DNA of 39,794 bases from an uncultured Prochlorococcus sp. (GCA_902558895.1 CACEFS010000011.1:1-39794); one strand, 5' to 3'; numbered from the stretch's first letter, positions 17,833 to 27,771 are shown. Program-made: numbers and translations. Notes: generated by a model not told the origin, from the sequence alone.

Positions 17833-20232
17833 TCATTTATCTATCCATTGAAAAAATCTTTGGTTTGCTCTCTTTATTTTTAAAAATATTGATTTTAAAA
17901 GAGGATTAGAAGCTAAAAAATTATTCAATTTTTTATTTGAAAAATCTTCTAAATCATCAACTTCATATGATTTCTTATCATATTTATCAGAATTTTCTAT
18001 ATATTCAGAATACGTATATTGATACGCTCCATATCCGTATTTATAGTTATAACCATATCCATATTTTCCAGCGGAAAAGGATTTCTCCTCAGGTTTTTCC
18101 ATATTATTGGCTAAAACCCCCAGTATATTACCTCCACTTAATTTTATACTAGAAACACTTTCCATAGGCATTTTTCTATTTACATAAGAAATACCAATTA
18201 TAAGAACAATTCCATCAACATTTTCTGCAAGAATAGAAACATCAGATAAACCCAAAATTGGAGGCAAATCGAGAAGTATATAATCATAATTACTATCATT
18301 ACGCAGTTGATTTATAAGTTTTTTCATTCGTTCAGAACCCATTAATCTGGTTGAATCAGGGGGTATAGGACCCGATGTAACTAAATCAATCTCAGAAAAA
18401 TTGGGACATTTTTGTATAATTTCTTCAAACTTTTGATTTGGGTCAGTTAGATAATTGGACAAGCCTTTGAGATTATTTATTTTTAACCTTTTGTGAATAG
18501 ATGGTTTCCTCATATCCGAGTCTATTAATAATACTTTTTGTCCTAGATCTGCAAGGGTTTTCGCAAATAATAAATTCAAAAGAGATTTACCTTCTTTAGG
18601 AATAGAACTTGTAATAGCAATAACCTTTAATTTATTTTCGCTTTCTACAAATCTTAATGAAGTAAATAAACTTCTTAATGACTCTTGATAAAAAAATCTT
18701 TGATAAACATTATCCTTTGAATCTTTTTGTGACTTTTCTGAAAATTCTTCTAAAAATATATCAACTTCATCCCTAACATTTTTAAAATTTTTAATAAATG
18801 GAATACTTCCTAAGATGGGAAGTCCTAAATCTTCTTGTATTTCTTTAGTAGAATGAAAAACATAATCCATTCTATCTCTAATTAGTGCAAAAAATAATCC
18901 TAAAAATAGTCCATAAAAAAGACCTAAAATTAAATTCCTAGCAATTGATGGTTTTATTGGCTTATCAGACATCACTGGATCAGCTATTATTCTCCAAGGG
19001 AAGCTTGCTTGAGCCATTTCTAATTGAAACTTTTCTCTTGCAGATAATAGGCTATTTAAATTCTGGTTAGAAATTTCTAATCTCTGTTTTAAATTATTAA
19101 ATTCTTTTATCAATGAAGGCTTTTTAAAAAAATTATTTTTAATAGTGTCCTTTTGTTCATTTTTTGTTTTTATTTGAGAGGCAGCCAAATCTAATGCAAT
19201 ATCAACAGCATTTAATTGATTTTCAATAAATAAAGGTCTTATTTCTTCTACTCTTTTTTTTAAACTTCTTATTACTTTTGAGTCCTTTGTATACTTAGTA
19301 CTTGCCTTTGCAAGTTCAGTTTCTAAAGTTATCAATGTGGATAGTAAACCTTGATCAACATCTGTGAAGACTAATCCTCCAGATGATTTTTCAGGGCTTT
19401 TTACAATATCCTGAAAACTTCTAGCTGTTAATTTGCCATTCACGATTTGTTCCCTAACATCCAAAAGGCGCTTTTTATTACTTTCAAGTTCTAAAATATT
19501 CTTATCAAGCTCCATTTCTTGCTCTTTAAGTTTTATTCCTTCTTGTGTTGGTTCAATAAGTGAATATTTTTTTCTGAATGTTTCAAGCTGGTTTTCTAAT
19601 TCTCTATTTTTATACTGAATTGTAGGTGCTTGATTATTTAGAAATTCCAAGCCATCACTAATTTTGCGTTGTTTTTGTTGTAAAGCTGATTCTAAATATT
19701 TTCTACTGAGGTCCCTTAAAATTTTTAAACCCTTTAATTTATTATTTGTTCTTAAATTTACTTTTAAAATACCGTCAGCTCTTCTTCGATCTATGGTGAT
19801 ACTCTCAATAAATACATTTTTTGATAATTTTTCATAAGTAATAGAGTGTTTTCTTGCTATATCTTCCAGTAATAAAGGACTTTTGAGGAGTGTTATAAGC
19901 GTCGGTATGTCATTATCAGTTGTATTTTTTGCAATATTCTCTAAAGCTGAATCATTAAATTCTAATTTCCTATTGCCTGATGAAAGAGGATCACTAATTA
20001 ACAAAGAGAATGTTCCTTGATAAGTAGGTTTAAATATTCTTGTAAAGACAGTTTGGACAGAAATAAAACTAAAGACAACAAATATGGTTACAGTAATTAA
20101 TTTTTTTCTTCTTTTACATACCTTTATAAATTCATCTATATTAAAACCACTATCAATAGTATTGTTATCTGAATTTCCATATTTTTCTCTACTTGATGGA
20201 AAATTTTTATCTTGATTTCTTAGCTCATCCAT
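17833..20232 (-). CDS. Wzc-like polysaccharide co-polymerase / BY-kinase
   Basis: This 799-residue inner-membrane protein combines a chain-length-control domain with a bacterial tyrosine kinase. The Wzz-type N-terminal domain begins after the first membrane helix (about residues 45-62); residues 190-410 are a long coiled coil; the second helix is at about 433-451 (NLILGLFYGLFLGLFFAL). The cytoplasmic kinase has Walker A ITSSIPKEGKS (about 540-550), Walker A' VLLIDSDMRKP (about 567-577), and Walker B YDYILLDLPP (about 649-658). About a dozen tyrosines cluster from residue 724 to 756, the autophosphorylation tail. It is divergent from the Wza-like gene, with 148 bases between them. Confidence 0.93.
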   Translation of the reverse strand: MDELRNQDKNFPSSREKYGNSDNNTIDSGFNIDEFIKVCKRRKKLITVTIFVVFSFISVQTVFTRIFKPTYQGTFSLLISDPLSSGNRKLEFNDSALENIAKNTTDNDIPTLITLLKSPLLLEDIARKHSITYEKLSKNVFIESITIDRRRADGILKVNLRTNNKLKGLKILRDLSRKYLESALQQKQRKISDGLEFLNNQAPTIQYKNRELENQLETFRKKYSLIEPTQEGIKLKEQEMELDKNILELESNKKRLLDVREQIVNGKLTARSFQDIVKSPEKSSGGLVFTDVDQGLLSTLITLETELAKASTKYTKDSKVIRSLKKRVEEIRPLFIENQLNAVDIALDLAASQIKTKNEQKDTIKNNFFKKPSLIKEFNNLKQRLEISNQNLNSLLSAREKFQLEMAQASFPWRIIADPVMSDKPIKPSIARNLILGLFYGLFLGLFFALIRDRMDYVFHSTKEIQEDLGLPILGSIPFIKNFKNVRDEVDIFLEEFSEKSQKDSKDNVYQRFFYQESLRSLFTSLRFVESENKLKVIAITSSIPKEGKSLLNLLFAKTLADLGQKVLLIDSDMRKPSIHKRLKINNLKGLSNYLTDPNQKFEEIIQKCPNFSEIDLVTSGPIPPDSTRLMGSERMKKLINQLRNDSNYDYILLDLPPILGLSDVSILAENVDGIVLIIGISYVNRKMPMESVSSIKLSGGNILGVLANNMEKPEEKSFSAGKYGYGYNYKYGYGAYQYTYSEYIENSDKYDKKSYEVDDLEDFSNKKLNNFLASNPLLKSIFLKIKRANQRFFQWIDK

Positions 20233-20380
20233 AAGATAAATTTTTTATTTTTAAATTAAATAAACCCAACACTTAACAATATACTTTGTAAGATAAATCA
20301 ATATTTATAAGTTGTAACATTCAAAAATAAGCAATTATGAATTAGGATAAATTATCGACAATCTTAATAAAGAAGAATTC

Positions 20381-21445
20381 ATGAATTTTTTGCAAGTGCC
20401 CCTTGCTTTATTGTTCCTTTTTATTCCAAATTTCTATTTAAAATCCTTTGCAGAATCTATAAGGGGAAAATCAGAACTAAGGAATACTATAAGTGAAGAT
20501 ATTAATGATGAAGCTTCTTTGCAAGAATCATATTATTTATTGGGACCTGGGGATAAATTACGCTTATTAGTTCAAGATAATAAAGAAGAATTCGACGGAG
20601 AATATAATATCCTGAACGATGGTTCAGCAACTTTCCCTTTAATAGGTCAAGTTTATCTGGAAAATTTATCTATAGAGCAAGCGAGTAATTTAATAGAAAA
20701 AAAATTTAGTAAAGAATTATTAGTTCCTCAAATTTCATTAACAATAGAAGAAACAAGGCCAATTAAGGTTTCTATAATTGGTGAAGTTAACCGCCCAGGT
20801 ATCTACTCGACTTATGAAGAAGGCATAGAAATAGCTACTTTAATAGATGCTATTAGGGCAGCTGGTGGGATCACACCAAACTCTAACCTCACAAATGTAA
20901 CAATTAAAAGAAGGCTTCCAGGTTATTTTGAGGAATACAAAATTGCTAAAATAGATTTATTTGATTTAATTTATACCGGTAATCAATTACAAAATCCTTT
21001 TCTTTTAGACCGAGATACTATCAAAATAGAGAGAGTTGAAACACTGCCTAAAAATATTGCTAAAACTGCTACATCTGCGTTATCTCCAAAGTCTATCAAT
21101 GTAACAATAGTTGGGGAGGTTGAACTTCCAGGTACTTTTAAAACTGAAGCGAATACCCCATTGCTGCAGGCTGTTCTTAAAGCAGGAGGACTTAAATCAC
21201 CTCAAGCCAATAAACAAAGAATCGAATTAATAAGGTTGAATGATAATGGTTCAGTTTCAAGATTGAGATTTAAATATAATTTATCAAAGGGAATATCTAA
21301 AGAAAACAATCCACCTTTAATAAATGGAGATGTAATAAAGGTTTATCCTACAAATCTAACAAAAGTTGGAAAAGGAATTAATGCCATAACTAGTCCCTTG
21401 ACAGGATTAGTTAATGCTATAAGCTTATTCAGATTATTAGGTTAG
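20381..21445 (+). CDS. Wza-like outer-membrane polysaccharide export protein (SLBB domains)
   Basis: The N-terminus MNFLQVPLALLFLFIPNFYL is a signal peptide, probably cut near SFAES; no lipobox cysteine is present, unlike E. coli Wza. A Poly_export domain follows (YYLLGPGDKLRLLVQDN to about residue 125), then two SLBB domains (about 130-215 with VSIIGEVNRPGIYSTYEEG, and about 240-320 with VTIVGEVELPGTF). At 354 residues the protein is close to the usual cyanobacterial length. It is divergent from the BY-kinase gene and 16 bases before the ABC flippase gene, suggesting co-transcription. It should form the periplasmic and outer-membrane channel for the exported glycan. Confidence 0.9.
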   Translation: MNFLQVPLALLFLFIPNFYLKSFAESIRGKSELRNTISEDINDEASLQESYYLLGPGDKLRLLVQDNKEEFDGEYNILNDGSATFPLIGQVYLENLSIEQASNLIEKKFSKELLVPQISLTIEETRPIKVSIIGEVNRPGIYSTYEEGIEIATLIDAIRAAGGITPNSNLTNVTIKRRLPGYFEEYKIAKIDLFDLIYTGNQLQNPFLLDRDTIKIERVETLPKNIAKTATSALSPKSINVTIVGEVELPGTFKTEANTPLLQAVLKAGGLKSPQANKQRIELIRLNDNGSVSRLRFKYNLSKGISKENNPPLINGDVIKVYPTNLTKVGKGINAITSPLTGLVNAISLFRLLG

Positions 21446-21461
21446 AGAGCCAATAAAGATT

Positions 21462-23252
21462 ATGTTTCTAAAAGATTCACTTATATTTTCTATTTGGCGA
21501 TATATTAGTGTTTTTGAAAAATACATTGGCAAGAGAATTTATTTGATATTCTTTTTTTCCTTCATAGGTGCAACAGCAGAGAGTCTCGGCATCCTTTTTT
21601 TAATTCCCCTTTTGCAGAGTTTAGGAAATAATAAAATTGATTCAAATAATATACTTAACAAATTTATAAATTTGCAAGATTTAAATGATCCTATTCAAAT
21701 TATTTTCTATGTTCTATTAGCATTTTTAGTAAAGGCTTTTTTTATCTTTATTGCTTATTATTTTATTTCGAACATAAGAGCAGGCTTATTAGGAAAAATT
21801 AAAAAAATTGTATTTGAGAAATACTCTCGGGCAAAATATAGTTACTTCGAATCTTCTGAAGTTGGATTCCTTTCAAGTGTAATAAATTTCCAAGTTAGAT
21901 CGATGATGCAATCCTTTTTTTTCTTATCTACTGTAATTGTTCAAATTTTAAATGCAGGTATCTTAATATTAATTGCTTATTTGATCGCAAAATTGCAGGC
22001 TGTTCTTGCTCTTTTTGGGGGAATATTAATTTTTCTTGGATTTAACTACATAAATAAATACATAACAAAACAATCAATTATTTATGCTAAAACCGAAGCT
22101 AAATCATCTAGTTATGTGAATCAATTTCTAAATGCTTTTAAGTATCTCAAATCAACTAATCAAAATGATTATTTTGGAAAATCATTTCATAAATCTACTA
22201 ATATTCTAATCTCAAAGGAAAGAAATATAGGCATTGCTAATTCATTAACTCTCGCAATAAGAGATCCTTTGGCAATTATAATAATATTGTTCATGATCTT
22301 TATCCAAGTAAGAATATTAGGTCTTCCAGTTGCTCCTGTTTTAGTTTCAATTCTTTTATTTTATCGAGCATTAAATTCTATTGTCGGTTGTCAAATAAAT
22401 TGGCAGCAATCAATGGAATTTATAGGTTCACTAGAAATTATTGATAAAGAAATCAAAAAGCTCAACAAGAATATTGAAAAAAATGGACAAATAATTATTC
22501 AAGATATTAAAAAGGGAATTTTCTTTAAAGAAATAAAATTAAGTTTGAATAAAGAACAAAAAAATATCATAGATGGAATTACAATAAATTTTCCAAAGAA
22601 TAGAACAGTTGCAATAGTTGGACCCTCAGGGGCTGGGAAAAGTACAATTATAGATTTACTTACTTTAAATAGAATTCCTACTGAAGGATGTTTACTTATT
22701 GATGAAAATAAAAGTATTGATGTTAAGAAAGAATCTTGGAGAGATCTAATCGGTTATGTACAGCAAGAAACCACAATCTTTGATTGCAGCATAAAAGAAA
22801 ATATCACAATGATTCCCGATGAATCATATTACCCAAAAAAAATTTCAAATAAAATTATATCAGTCGCAAAAGCAGCAAATATTCATGATTTCATAGAATC
22901 TCTTCCTGAAGGGTATTTTACTGCAGCTGGAGATAAAGGTATAAAATTGTCAGGAGGGCAAAGACAAAGAATTTGCTTAGCAAGAGAACTATTTAGGGAA
23001 CCTAAAATAATGCTTCTTGATGAAGCAACAAGCGCACTTGATATTAAAAATGAGAAGATAGTTCAAAAAAGTATTGAAAAATTAAAAGGTAAACTGACAA
23101 CAATAATGATCACTCATAGACTTTCATCAATTAAGTTTTGTGATTATATTTATGTTATTAAAAATGGAAAAATAACAGAAGAAGGGACATATAAAAGTCT
23201 CATAGCTAACGAAAATAGTTATATAAATACTAGTAATAATATAAAGATTTAA
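21462..23252 (+). CDS. ABC transporter with fused membrane and ATPase domains, PglK/MsbA-like
   Basis: This half-size exporter (596 residues) has a six-helix membrane domain (about 1-330) and a C-terminal ATPase. Walker A is IVGPSGAGKST, the signature is IKLSGGQRQRICLARELF, Walker B is KIMLLDEATSALD, and the switch histidine lies in MITHRLSSI. PglK-type enzymes of this layout flip undecaprenyl-linked oligosaccharides. No MOP-type Wzx was seen in the window, so this may do that job. It sits after the Wza-like gene and before rfbF. Lipid A-type (MsbA) substrates cannot be excluded by motif. Confidence 0.88.
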   Translation: MFLKDSLIFSIWRYISVFEKYIGKRIYLIFFFSFIGATAESLGILFLIPLLQSLGNNKIDSNNILNKFINLQDLNDPIQIIFYVLLAFLVKAFFIFIAYYFISNIRAGLLGKIKKIVFEKYSRAKYSYFESSEVGFLSSVINFQVRSMMQSFFFLSTVIVQILNAGILILIAYLIAKLQAVLALFGGILIFLGFNYINKYITKQSIIYAKTEAKSSSYVNQFLNAFKYLKSTNQNDYFGKSFHKSTNILISKERNIGIANSLTLAIRDPLAIIIILFMIFIQVRILGLPVAPVLVSILLFYRALNSIVGCQINWQQSMEFIGSLEIIDKEIKKLNKNIEKNGQIIIQDIKKGIFFKEIKLSLNKEQKNIIDGITINFPKNRTVAIVGPSGAGKSTIIDLLTLNRIPTEGCLLIDENKSIDVKKESWRDLIGYVQQETTIFDCSIKENITMIPDESYYPKKISNKIISVAKAANIHDFIESLPEGYFTAAGDKGIKLSGGQRQRICLARELFREPKIMLLDEATSALDIKNEKIVQKSIEKLKGKLTTIMITHRLSSIKFCDYIYVIKNGKITEEGTYKSLIANENSYINTSNNIKI

Positions 23253-23336
23253 GAAATTTTTTCTTTAATATCAGGTAAGGTTTTTTATTTGTTTTAAATT
23301 TCTCTATTGAATAATTTTATAAATTGAAGTCTTAAA

Positions 23337-23374
23337 ATTTTATGCCAAATTAAGAATATTATTTGGCATAAAAT
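23337..23374. repeat. Perfect 14-bp inverted repeat upstream of rfbF
   Basis: The arms attttatgccaaat (23337-23350) and atttggcataaaat (23361-23374) are fully complementary with a 10-base loop. The element lies 55 bases before the rfbF ATG and 84 after the ABC-transporter stop. No T-run follows on either strand, so a standard terminator is unlikely. Its symmetric shape suits a protein-binding operator or an mRNA-stability hairpin. Confidence 0.55.
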
Positions 23375-23428
23375 AAATAGATATGATTCATAATGTAGAA
23401 TGTTAACTCAAATTAAAAGTTTTCTTTA

Positions 23429-24199
23429 ATGAAAGCAGTTATTCTTGCAGGAGGTTTGGGCACTCGACTGAGTGAGGAGACACATTTGAAGCCTAAGCCT
23501 ATGGTTGAGATTGGTGGAAAGCCTATTATTTGGCATATCTTAAAAATTTATAGCTTCTATGGAATAAATGAATTTATTATTTGTTGTGGTTATAAAGGTC
23601 ATCTAATAAAAGAATATTTCTCTAATTATTTCCTTTATACGAATGATATTACTCTTGATATTGCAAATAATAAAATAGAAACACTTTCTAAAAATTCTGA
23701 AAAATGGAAAATTACATTAGTTGATACTGGTGAGAATACATTAACAGGAGGAAGATTAAAGCGAGTTAGCGATTACCTAGATGAAGATGAATCGTTCTGT
23801 TTCACATATGGTGATGGAGTATCCAATATAGATATCAAAGAGTTAATATCATTTCATAAAAATGAGGGAAGAATAGCAACATTAACTGCCGTTCAACCTC
23901 CAGGCAGATTCGGCCAAATAGCCTTTCAGAGAGGTAAAGTACTTGCTTTTGAGGAAAAACCAAAAGGTGATAATAATTGGATAAATGGTGGTTTTTTTGT
24001 ACTTAATAAAAAAGTCATAGACCTTATTGAAGGAGATCAATCAATTTGGGAACAAGAACCGCTCAAAAATTTAGCCAAAAGCGGTCAATTATCTGCCTTT
24101 CACCACAAAGGTTTTTGGCAACCAATGGATACTTTAAAAGATAAAATACTACTAGAAGAACTATGGAACAATGGTAAAGCCCCTTGGAAAGTATGGTAA
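23429..24199 (+). CDS. rfbF: Glucose-1-phosphate cytidylyltransferase
   Basis: RfbF makes CDP-glucose from glucose-1-phosphate and CTP, the first step to CDP-linked dideoxy or branched sugars. The N-terminal signature AVILAGGLGTRLSEETHLKP and KPMVEIGGKPIIWHILKIYS is diagnostic, followed by FCFTYGDGVSNIDIKELI, VQPPGRFGQI and INGGFFVLNKKV. Length of 256 is typical. It is preceded by a long palindrome, and its 3' end overlaps the rfbG start by 7 bases. No E1/RfbH-type dehydratase for 3-deoxygenation is found in this window. Confidence 0.96.
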   Translation: MKAVILAGGLGTRLSEETHLKPKPMVEIGGKPIIWHILKIYSFYGINEFIICCGYKGHLIKEYFSNYFLYTNDITLDIANNKIETLSKNSEKWKITLVDTGENTLTGGRLKRVSDYLDEDESFCFTYGDGVSNIDIKELISFHKNEGRIATLTAVQPPGRFGQIAFQRGKVLAFEEKPKGDNNWINGGFFVLNKKVIDLIEGDQSIWEQEPLKNLAKSGQLSAFHHKGFWQPMDTLKDKILLEELWNNGKAPWKVW

Positions 24200-25305
24200 A
24201 AATTAATAATAAATTTTGGCAAAACAAAAAAGTTTTTATAACTGGGCATACAGGTTTTAAAGGGGCTTGGTTAACTTTATGGCTAAGAATGCTTGGAGCT
24301 AAAGTTTTTGGTTATTCATTGGAGGAAGTAAGCTCTGAAAATTTATTTAACGAACTTTACTCAAATAAAGTTAAATATTTTAAAACAGACTTCTATCATC
24401 ATATTGGCAATATCCTTGATCAAGAAAAACTAAATAACACCATAAAAGATTTTCAACCTGAAATAGTTATTCACTTGGCTGCTCAAGCATTAGTTAGAAA
24501 AAGCTATAAAGAACCAATTAAAACATGGGAGACTAATGTAATGGGTTCAATAAAGGTATTAGAAAGTTTAAAAAATCTGCAAAATAATTGTGCCGTTGTA
24601 ATGGTAACAACTGATAAAGTTTACAAAAATAATGAATGGATATATGGCTATAGAGAAAATGATAGGTTAGGAGGAAATGATCCCTATAGCGCAAGCAAAG
24701 CTGCATGCGAAATAGCAATAGATAGCTGGAGAAAAAGCTTTTGTGGAAATTTTAAACATCAAACAAATAAGTTAAAAATTGCGACAGCAAGATCTGGAAA
24801 TGTTATCGGTGGAGGTGATTGGTCTGAGGATAGAATAATTCCTGATGCAGTAAGAGCTTTAAAAGAAAAGAAACCTATAATTATTAGAAATCCGCACTCG
24901 GTAAGACCATGGCAACATGTTTTGGATCCTTTATCAGGTTACTTAAAATTAGCTGAATTATTAACAATTAACAATAATATAAATATTGATTTATGTACTA
25001 GTTTCAATTTTGGGCCTCATCAGCAAAACCAAATAAAAGTATCTGAACTGATAAATATGATTTTAGGATATTGGCCTGGAAGATGGGAAAAAGAATCACT
25101 TTCTGACAAACTTGAAGAGTCAAAACTTTTAACTTTAGAAATAGAGAAGGCAAAAAGTTTCTTAAAATGGGAACCAACTTGGGATTTAAAGTCAACTGCA
25201 TCTCATACAATTAATTGGTATAAAAAATATTCTTTAGAAGGAATTAATGCATTTGAATGTTGCAAAAAAGACATAGAAGATTTTCAATTGGATCAAATAG
25301 AATAA
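24193..25305 (+). CDS. rfbG: CDP-glucose 4,6-dehydratase
   Basis: RfbG converts CDP-glucose to CDP-4-keto-6-deoxyglucose. The NAD motif is VFITGHTGFKGAWLTLWLRM, with HLAAQALVRKSYKEPIKTWE, the TTDKVYKNNEW loop and catalytic YSASKAACE. Length of about 370 is typical. I chose ATG 24,193 rather than the in-frame TTG nine bases upstream. It gives VKINNKFWQNKKVFITG, the usual leader, and a 7-base overlap with rfbF. Its 3' end is 9 bases from the convergent glycosyltransferase stop. Possible consumers of its product are the ThDP enzyme and C-methyltransferase in the distal operon. Confidence 0.95.
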   Translation: MVKINNKFWQNKKVFITGHTGFKGAWLTLWLRMLGAKVFGYSLEEVSSENLFNELYSNKVKYFKTDFYHHIGNILDQEKLNNTIKDFQPEIVIHLAAQALVRKSYKEPIKTWETNVMGSIKVLESLKNLQNNCAVVMVTTDKVYKNNEWIYGYRENDRLGGNDPYSASKAACEIAIDSWRKSFCGNFKHQTNKLKIATARSGNVIGGGDWSEDRIIPDAVRALKEKKPIIIRNPHSVRPWQHVLDPLSGYLKLAELLTINNNINIDLCTSFNFGPHQQNQIKVSELINMILGYWPGRWEKESLSDKLEESKLLTLEIEKAKSFLKWEPTWDLKSTASHTINWYKKYSLEGINAFECCKKDIEDFQLDQIE

Positions 25306-25314
25306 AAAAATTTT

Positions 25315-26616
25315 TTAAATGGATTTATTAATAATATTTAGATATTTTTTTGTAATAATTTCTGGTGTAGCATTTTCAAGTAAAAATGATCTTGCTTTTT
25401 TTCCTAATTTCAACTTTTCACTTGAATTACTTTTCAAGTAATTTATCCATTCTGAAAGACCTTTACTATCGCCATTTCTAAAACATTTGCCAAAATCATT
25501 TTTGCAAATTATATTATTCAAATAAGAGTTAGATGAACTTACTCCAGCTATTGGAGTTGAAGCTGCTAAATGACCATAAAGTTTTGATGGAGCTATTGTT
25601 CCATCAGTGTTTTCTAATTGAGTTACAAGTGCTAAATCTGCTGAGGCTAAAGAATAAGGTAAAACAGATAATGGCTGGCTGGGAAGAAAAGTCACGTTGA
25701 ACAGATTATTATTTTTACAAAAATTCTTTAATGGAAGTATCCGTGGTCCTGAACCTATAAAGAGAAACAAAATATCATCATCATTTTTAAGTTGATAAAC
25801 ACTTTCTTGAATTGTTTCTATATCATGGCACCTTCCAAAATTGCCGGAATACATTACTACAAATTTATTTTTTAAATTATGATCATTTACAAAGAAATTA
25901 TCTTTTTTGGGAATTGGCTTTATTATCTTTGCATCAACCCAACTATAAATTATTGAAATTTTATCTTCATCTAAGTTTTTATAAGAATGTAGAATTTTAC
26001 TTTTCATATGCTCACTTAATACAATTAAATTATCAGACTTTTTATATACAATATGATTTATAAATCTCCAAAACTTTATTAAAAAAGAATCAACCGAGAG
26101 TGTTTTTGTATTTACCAAAATATCTGGATACAAATCATATAATATAAATATAAAAGGTTTTCTAAAAATAAAAAAAACTAAATATGCCAAGAAAGTCATA
26201 AAAGGTGGTTCAGTAGTAAAAATAAATAAATCAATTTTTGAACCAAAAGATTCCTTTATTAACTTCAAGATAAAATTTAGCGAAAATATTAAACTATTTA
26301 TGGTTTTACCTTTAATTGTCCTAGGAAAGATCCTAGATGTATTTGAACGAATTATTAGTCTCGATCCATCTCTTTCCCTAGAAGGAGCTTCTTTAATATC
26401 ATAAGAATAAGAGGGCTGACCAGTAAATATTATAAAATTTAAACTTTTAGTTGCTATTCTCTTAGTTAAATCATCTAAAAGTTGACCAGTTGCAGCATAA
26501 TCAGGAGGAAAATATTGATTTACTAAAGCTATATTTTTTTTAAGTCTTTTTGAAGATACATTTTTGGGAATTTTTTTTATTTTTTTTCTAAAAAAAATAT
26601 TCTTTAATCTTTTCAT
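25315..26616 (-). CDS. GT4-family glycosyltransferase (WbuB-like)
   Basis: This is a two-Rossmann (GT-B) retaining glycosyltransferase acting at the cytoplasmic membrane face. The N-terminal block YFPPDYAATGQLLDDLTKRI is typical of WbuB-type enzymes that move sugars such as fucosamine derivatives. A central hydrophobic stretch (about residues 130-155) is common in this group. The C-terminal domain shows VVMYSGNFGRCHDIETIQ, LFIGSGPRI and the donor region APSKLYGHLAASTPIAGV. ATG 26,616 is preferred over an adjacent TTG. The sugar is not predictable from sequence. Confidence 0.88.
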   Translation of the reverse strand: MKRLKNIFFRKKIKKIPKNVSSKRLKKNIALVNQYFPPDYAATGQLLDDLTKRIATKSLNFIIFTGQPSYSYDIKEAPSRERDGSRLIIRSNTSRIFPRTIKGKTINSLIFSLNFILKLIKESFGSKIDLFIFTTEPPFMTFLAYLVFFIFRKPFIFILYDLYPDILVNTKTLSVDSFLIKFWRFINHIVYKKSDNLIVLSEHMKSKILHSYKNLDEDKISIIYSWVDAKIIKPIPKKDNFFVNDHNLKNKFVVMYSGNFGRCHDIETIQESVYQLKNDDDILFLFIGSGPRILPLKNFCKNNNLFNVTFLPSQPLSVLPYSLASADLALVTQLENTDGTIAPSKLYGHLAASTPIAGVSSSNSYLNNIICKNDFGKCFRNGDSKGLSEWINYLKSNSSEKLKLGKKARSFLLENATPEIITKKYLNIINKSI

Positions 26617-26808
26617 CAATAACTTATTAATAAATCAATACTATGATATTGAGTATCTCTTTATAAATAAGATTTATAATATTTAATTAAAAAATATTAT
26701 CAAGATTTAATTATATGATTTTAAATTTTATATTTCGTTTAATGCAATTAATAAATTTAGTTTTATTAATAAGAGCAATTTTTTCTAATAATATTTTTTA
26801 AATATTTT

Positions 26809-27699
26809 CTATATTTTTAAATCAATGTCTAATATTTTCTTAACTGAATAGTTTAATGATTTTTTATTTTTTTTGGAAAAATAATATACTTCAAAAATTT
26901 TAACGTCTACTAAGATTCGATACCAAAAAGATTGCATAAAATGAAAAATAAATCCTTTCTTACCATCAAGAAATCCTAATCTAATGAAGTATCTATAGAT
27001 AAAATAAATTAGGGGTCTCAAAAAAAATGGTAAATTTGAATAAATATTATTCTTCAAAATAACAACTAATGGTAATTTGTTTTTTCTAGTTTTTTTGTTA
27101 TCTAAATTATTCTTTCTTAATTTAATCATTTCCACAGCTTCTTTACTTGCATAGGAATTATGTTTACTTATCCAAAATGTAAATGGCTTAAGTGAATGAT
27201 CATAAATGCTACCTTTAAAGTTTATCTTTTTACCTTTTACTAATAAATGTTCATCCATTAATCTATCCTCACACATAGCCTTTTTGGGGCGAACAAGTCT
27301 CATTGTTTTTCTCTCATAACAAGAACCATGCCTTATGGTTTTACCTAAAAAAACTATATTTCTATTTACATATATACCTTCTATATTTTCTTTCACCCTA
27401 GGTAAAGAAAATAACAATTCTGATTTCAAATTTTCAGAAATAATTTCATCGGCATCTATTCTTAATAACCATTGTGCTTCAAATTCAAGTTTTTTTAAAG
27501 ACCAATTTAATTGATTTGCATGATTATCAAAAGGTCTATACAATACTTTAGCACCCATATTCTTAGCAATAGATGTAGTCTTGTCGGTGGAATATGAATC
27601 TACGATATATATTGATTTTGTAACACTAAGGCATGACTCTAAACATCTTTTAATATGAATTTCCTCATTAAATGTCATAATTAAAATTATTAAATTCAT
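26809..27699 (-). CDS. GT2-family glycosyltransferase (WaaE/KdtX-like)
   Basis: A GT-A fold inverting glycosyltransferase of 296 residues. The start LIILIMTFNEEIHIKRCLES and the YIVDSYSTDKTTSIAKNMGA block are the nucleotide-binding half. The metal-binding motif is LLRIDADEII. The C-terminal half, rich in aromatic and basic residues (FFLRPLIYFIYRYFIRLGF, LDGKKGF), is the pattern of LPS-core-type enzymes that sit on the inner membrane. It is divergent from the Wzy-like gene across 72 bases. Donor and acceptor are not known. Confidence 0.88.
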   Translation of the reverse strand: MNLIILIMTFNEEIHIKRCLESCLSVTKSIYIVDSYSTDKTTSIAKNMGAKVLYRPFDNHANQLNWSLKKLEFEAQWLLRIDADEIISENLKSELLFSLPRVKENIEGIYVNRNIVFLGKTIRHGSCYERKTMRLVRPKKAMCEDRLMDEHLLVKGKKINFKGSIYDHSLKPFTFWISKHNSYASKEAVEMIKLRKNNLDNKKTRKNKLPLVVILKNNIYSNLPFFLRPLIYFIYRYFIRLGFLDGKKGFIFHFMQSFWYRILVDVKIFEVYYFSKKNKKSLNYSVKKILDIDLKI

Positions 27700-27771
27700 G
27701 TAGAAATTTTATAAATTTATTAACATATCCTAATGGAAAGCTTTATAAAAAACAGTGTCTCATAAAAAATC

